Positions 60,922 to 64,000 of a DNA stretch of 64,000 bases are shown here, piece after piece. The number at the start of each line of letters is the position of its first letter. The first letter of the stretch is position 1. The notes beneath the pieces were generated by a model that was not told where the DNA came from, made no database searches, and worked only from the letters and a program-made list of their open reading frames with translations. The stretch covers positions 1-64,000 of the forward strand of contig NZ_JAQVCN010000003.1 of assembly GCF_028689785.1 (NCBI RefSeq), read 5' to 3'. Source of the DNA: Zoogloea sp. (GTDB lineage Bacteria; Pseudomonadota; Gammaproteobacteria; Burkholderiales; Rhodocyclaceae). The position numbers and the translations under genes are program-made.

Positions 60922-61679
60922 TGCAAGCCTCCTCGTCCCACCTGGTCATGATCCCCAGCTACAACCCCGGCCCGAAGGTCGACGTCACCGTCCGGGAGGC
61001 CCGTGCCTGCTGGAATCCGGTGTGGGTGGTGATCGACGGCAGCACTGACGGCAGCGCGGCCCGCCTGCACGCCATGGCCGCGGCCGACCCCGGCCTGCGC
61101 ATCATTGAACTGCCCGAGAACCGGGGCAAGGGGGCGGCGGTGCTGGAGGGGCTGCGGGCCGCTGCGGCCGCGGGCTTCACCCACGTGCTGACGATGGATT
61201 CCGACGGCCAGCATCCGGCGCACTGCATTCCCGAGTTCATGCAGGTCTCAGCCCGCAATCCGGGGTGCATGGTGCTGGGCAAACCGGTGTTCGATGCCGC
61301 GGCGCCTCAATTGCGGGTAAAGGGGCGGGAGATCTCCAACTGGTGGGCTAACCTGGAAACCTTGTGGATGGGCATCGGTGACTCCCTGTTCGGCTTCCGG
61401 GTCTACCCCGTAGCGCCGCTGGAGCGGATCATGGCCCGTCAGCGTTGGATGCGGCGCTTCGACTTCGACCCCGAGGCGGTGGTGCGCCTCGCCTGGGCCG
61501 GAGTGCGCCCGATCAATCTGCCCGCTCCGGTGCGCTACTTCCGCAGCGACGAGGGCGGGGTGTCCCACTTCCGCTATTTTCGTGACAACCGCTTGCTCAC
61601 CTGGATGCACACCCGGCTGTTCATCGGCTTTCTGCTGCGCTTGCCGCGCCTGGCCGTACGCCGCCTGAGTGGCCGGTGA
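60921..61679 (+). CDS. family 2 glycosyltransferase
   Basis: A 252-residue GT-A enzyme. MIPSYNPG starts the nucleotide-binding fold and MDSDGQH holds the metal-binding DxD; the ENRGKGAAVLEGL segment is that of polyprenol-phosphate and lipid glycosyltransferases. With the acyltransferase before it, this pair resembles the fused acyltransferase-glycosyltransferase of some aryl-polyene clusters. ATG 60921 overlaps the previous stop by one base; a GTG lies one codon upstream. Confidence 0.88.
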   Translation: MQASSSHLVMIPSYNPGPKVDVTVREARACWNPVWVVIDGSTDGSAARLHAMAAADPGLRIIELPENRGKGAAVLEGLRAAAAAGFTHVLTMDSDGQHPAHCIPEFMQVSARNPGCMVLGKPVFDAAAPQLRVKGREISNWWANLETLWMGIGDSLFGFRVYPVAPLERIMARQRWMRRFDFDPEAVVRLAWAGVRPINLPAPVRYFRSDEGGVSHFRYFRDNRLLTWMHTRLFIGFLLRLPRLAVRRLSGR

Positions 61680-61699
61680 GCGGCCCGTCGGGCTCTGTC

Positions 61700-62986
61700 T
61701 CAGCGGCCGGCCAGGCCCATGCGGGGTAGCCAGAGGCGCAGCCCCGGCGTGGTGACCACGGTGCTGACGATGGCCATCAGCACCAGCATGGTGAACATGT
61801 CCTGGGAGATCACGCCCAGGTCGTAGCCCACGTTGATGACGATCAGCTCCATCAGGGCCCGGGTGTTCATCATGATGCCCAGCACGCTGGAAGCCGCATG
61901 ATCGAGCCCGCAGCTGCGGGCCGCCACATAGGTGCCACCGAACTTGCCCAGGGTGGCCAGGGCGATGGTCAGCAGGCACCAGCCCCACAGCACGAGGCTG
62001 TCCAGCCCGCCGATGTTGGTGCGCAGGCCGGTGTAGGTGAAGAAGATGGGCAGGAAGAACACGGTCACGAAGTGGCCGATGCGCTCCTTCCAGGCCTCCA
62101 CCAGCTCCGGCTCGTCGTGTACCAGCACCCCCATCACGAAGCCCCCGAAGATGGCGAAGATGCCGAGCTTGTAAGTGATCATCGCGCACAGGAAGATGGC
62201 CGCCAGCAGCAGACCCATCAGGTGCGGAGAGAGGTGGCCGTCATGGCGGGTACGCCGTATCGCCCATTTGATGAGGGGGCGGATGAGAAACCAGGCCGCC
62301 AACATGAACACCATCACCAGCACGACTTTCAGGGTGAAGTCGGCCGGGTTGAAATGGGACAGGGTCAGCGTGGTCACCAGGGCCAGCAGCAACCACCCCA
62401 CCACGTCATTGACGGCGGCAGCGCTGATGGCGATCACGCCGATGGGGCGGCGGGTAAGCTCGAACTCGATCATGATCCGCCCGAGAATGGGGAGGGCGGT
62501 GATCGAGAAGGCCGTGGCGATGAACAGCCCGGATGCCACGCGGTTGGCCTGGGGTGACAGCTCCGGTGCGACCAGCCAGCCAAAACCCAGACCCAGGATG
62601 AAGGGCGCCACCAGCCCGGCGAAAGCGACCCGGCGCACCGTCTTGCGGTGCTGGCGTTCCGACAGGTGGGAGAAATCGAACTCGATCCCGATCTGGAACA
62701 TCAGCAGGATCAGGCCGACCTGGGACAGGATCTGCATGGGCTCCGGAGGGCCGGAGCGGAAGACGTGGTCGAAGATGTCGGGAAACAGCAACCCGAAAAG
62801 CGACGGCCCCAGCAGGATGCCGATGATGATCTCGCCAACGGCAGATGACTGCCCCACCCGGCGTGCGGCAATGCTGCCGATACGGCCCGCCAGCACGATC
62901 ACGGTGAGCTGCAGGAGGGCGAAGAAAAGGACGGCCTCGGCCTTATGGACCGACACCTGGCCGGCCAGTTGGGAGGTGGTGCTCAC
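61700..62986 (-). CDS. CPA2-type cation:proton antiporter
   Basis: A 428-residue membrane protein with about 12 segments. GEIIIGILLGPSLFG, FQIGIEFDFSHL, AAAVNDVVGWLLLAL (with the ion-binding ND) and LGKFGGTYVAA identify the KefB/NhaS3-like CPA2 family. No TrkA-N regulatory domain follows. It lies downstream of the FabG-like gene on the same strand with 72 bp between, and convergent to the glycosyltransferase. Its link to the pigment is unknown. Confidence 0.9.
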   Translation of the reverse strand: MSTTSQLAGQVSVHKAEAVLFFALLQLTVIVLAGRIGSIAARRVGQSSAVGEIIIGILLGPSLFGLLFPDIFDHVFRSGPPEPMQILSQVGLILLMFQIGIEFDFSHLSERQHRKTVRRVAFAGLVAPFILGLGFGWLVAPELSPQANRVASGLFIATAFSITALPILGRIMIEFELTRRPIGVIAISAAAVNDVVGWLLLALVTTLTLSHFNPADFTLKVVLVMVFMLAAWFLIRPLIKWAIRRTRHDGHLSPHLMGLLLAAIFLCAMITYKLGIFAIFGGFVMGVLVHDEPELVEAWKERIGHFVTVFFLPIFFTYTGLRTNIGGLDSLVLWGWCLLTIALATLGKFGGTYVAARSCGLDHAASSVLGIMMNTRALMELIVINVGYDLGVISQDMFTMLVLMAIVSTVVTTPGLRLWLPRMGLAGR

Positions 62987-63058
62987 GCGGGGCTCCTGTT
63001 GTTGCGTGTCATGCCGGGCCTGGTGAGCCCATGCAGCGGTGATCGGATGGGGGCGTGC

Positions 63059-63778
63059 TCAGACCATGCCACCATTGACCGAGATGATCTGCCCGGTGAT
63101 GTAGGTGGCCTGCTCCGAGGCCAGGAAGGCCACGAGATCGGCGACCTCTTCGGGTCTGCCGGCCCGCTTCATGGGGACCAGGCGCTCGATGCTGGCCTGA
63201 TCGAAGCTGCCTTCTATCATCCCCGTGGCGATGATGCCGGGTGCCACCGCGTTGACGGTGATGCCCCGGCTGGCCAGCTCAAGGGCGAGGGACTTGGTGG
63301 CGGCGTGCAGGGCACCCTTGGCCGCGGCGTAGTTGACCTGCCCCCGGTTGCCCACCAGGCCCGCCACCGAGGTGATGGTGATGATGCGGCCCCAGCGGCC
63401 GCGGATCATCGGCATGGTGAGGGGCTGGGTGACGTTGTAGAAGCCGTTGAGGTTCACATCCATCACCTGCTGCCACTTTTCCGGGCTCATGCCGGGAAAC
63501 ACGGCATCGGCATGGAGGCCGGCATTGTTCACCAGAATGGAGACCGGGCCGGCTTCGAGCATGGCATTGACTGCGGCGGCGGTGGCGGCTGCGTCGGTGA
63601 GGTCGAAGCACACGACCTCGGCCGAGCCGCCCGCCGCCTGGATGTCCGCCTGCACGGCGGCGGCGCGCTCGGGGTTGCGGTTGGCGTGGATCAGCACATG
63701 GTGGCCGTCTGCACCCAGCCGCCGGGCGATGGCCGCCCCGATGCCGCCGCTGGCGCCGGTGACGAGGGCGCGCCTCAT
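63059..63778 (-). CDS. 3-ketoacyl-ACP reductase, FabG/ApeQ-like
   Basis: A 239-residue short-chain dehydrogenase. The cofactor loop is TGASGGIG (7-14), and the catalytic set is Ser137, Tyr150 and Lys154 (YAAAK). The C-terminal ITGQIISVNGGMV is typical of FabG. Its start overlaps the stop of the dehydratase gene (ATGA). In aryl-polyene clusters a dedicated ketoreductase (ApeQ) lies directly after the dehydratase ApeP, the same order as here. Confidence 0.9.
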   Translation of the reverse strand: MRRALVTGASGGIGAAIARRLGADGHHVLIHANRNPERAAAVQADIQAAGGSAEVVCFDLTDAAATAAAVNAMLEAGPVSILVNNAGLHADAVFPGMSPEKWQQVMDVNLNGFYNVTQPLTMPMIRGRWGRIITITSVAGLVGNRGQVNYAAAKGALHAATKSLALELASRGITVNAVAPGIIATGMIEGSFDQASIERLVPMKRAGRPEEVADLVAFLASEQATYITGQIISVNGGMV

Positions 63779-64000
63779 GACAGGGCCCCGGCGTCGAGGA
63801 TCACCGCCGCGCGGCCGTCCAGCACCGGCGTGTCACCGCTGCTGAGGGTGAAGCGGTAGAGCACCTGGGTGGCATCGCCGGACAGGCGTTCGGCGGCGAT
63901 CTGCAGCGCGCCGGGCAGATCGTCCAGCCGGGGGACATGGAACTGCACCTGGCGGACGCTGGCCAGGTAGCCCTGGCGTGGGGGCGTTGCCTGTTCAGCC
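63775..64000 (-). CDS. ApeP-like 3-hydroxyacyl-ACP dehydratase (C-terminal part)
   Basis: The right window edge cuts this gene; about 75 C-terminal residues are visible, ending LDGRAAVILDAGALS. The part reading GYLASVRQVQFHVPRLDD and LQIAAERLSGDATQVLYRF fits the last strands of a hot-dog fold of the ApeP/ApeI-type dehydratase family. It removes water from the 3-hydroxyacyl intermediate to leave the polyene double bond. It is coupled to the ketoreductase gene by a 4-bp overlap. Confidence 0.7.
   Translation of the reverse strand, partial: AEQATPPRQGYLASVRQVQFHVPRLDDLPGALQIAAERLSGDATQVLYRFTLSSGDTPVLDGRAAVILDAGALS

Noticed and set aside
1-64000. CRISPR array, prophage or conjugation genes
   Set aside because: No regularly spaced repeats, cas genes, phage structural genes, integrase or transfer genes were seen.

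Overview
This window looks like a chromosomal segment from a G+C-rich betaproteobacterium, most likely a member of the Rhodocyclales (inference). The grounds are a complete system I cytochrome c maturation operon, a fused indolepyruvate ferredoxin oxidoreductase, the ThiS-ThiG-TrmB gene order, c-di-GMP and chemotaxis proteins, and intergenic repeat families of a type familiar from that group. No species can be named from the sequence alone.

Layout. 1-12.5 kb holds housekeeping genes: the end of a LON-domain protein, mutY, a flavin reductase, an alpha/beta hydrolase, dgkA, a yejK-like gene, an rlmN-like gene, arfB, a glycosyltransferase with a PAP2 phosphatase, and a secreted zinc phospholipase C-like protein. 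Two large signalling genes follow or intervene: a GGDEF-EAL protein at 6.5 kb and a hybrid histidine kinase at 12.7 kb. 16-21 kb has an OYE-type oxidoreductase, ahpC-ahpF with a plausible OxyR site, tRNA-Val and an rRNA methyltransferase. A chemotaxis receptor at 21.1-23.3 kb is split by one in-frame TAA.

23.4-32.9 kb is an accessory region with different codon use. It has a TetR regulator with two identical operators, a dehydrogenase and an MFS exporter. A second unit follows with a LysR regulator, a serine hydrolase, a dehydrogenase remnant, a paralogous MFS exporter and a BCCT transporter. This second unit lies between two inverted 39-bp IS3-type ends, the right one attached to a transposase scrap, and stops about 120 bp from tRNA-Gly(CCC).

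33-42.9 kb returns to core genes: thiS, thiG, trmB, two LpxL-type acyltransferases, metK behind a long structured leader, a secreted metallo-hydrolase, a cupin and a diguanylate cyclase. 42.8-49.8 kb is the ccmABCDEFGHI operon on the minus strand. 49.9-55.9 kb has an orphan ParA-like ATPase, a membrane methyltransferase, a DUF2059 protein and the indolepyruvate oxidoreductase.

56 kb to the right edge is one side of an aryl-polyene/xanthomonadin-like pigment cluster: PAP2 protein, halogenase-like flavoprotein, XanB2-type chorismatase, MipA-like outer-membrane protein, acyltransferase and glycosyltransferase on the plus strand, with an antiporter, a FabG-like ketoreductase and an ApeP-like dehydratase on the minus strand. 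The ketosynthases and acyl carrier proteins expected for such a cluster are not in the window and would lie beyond the right edge. The strongest candidates for something undescribed are the metK leader, which can fold as a terminator or an H-type pseudoknot, and the halogenase-bearing pigment cluster.
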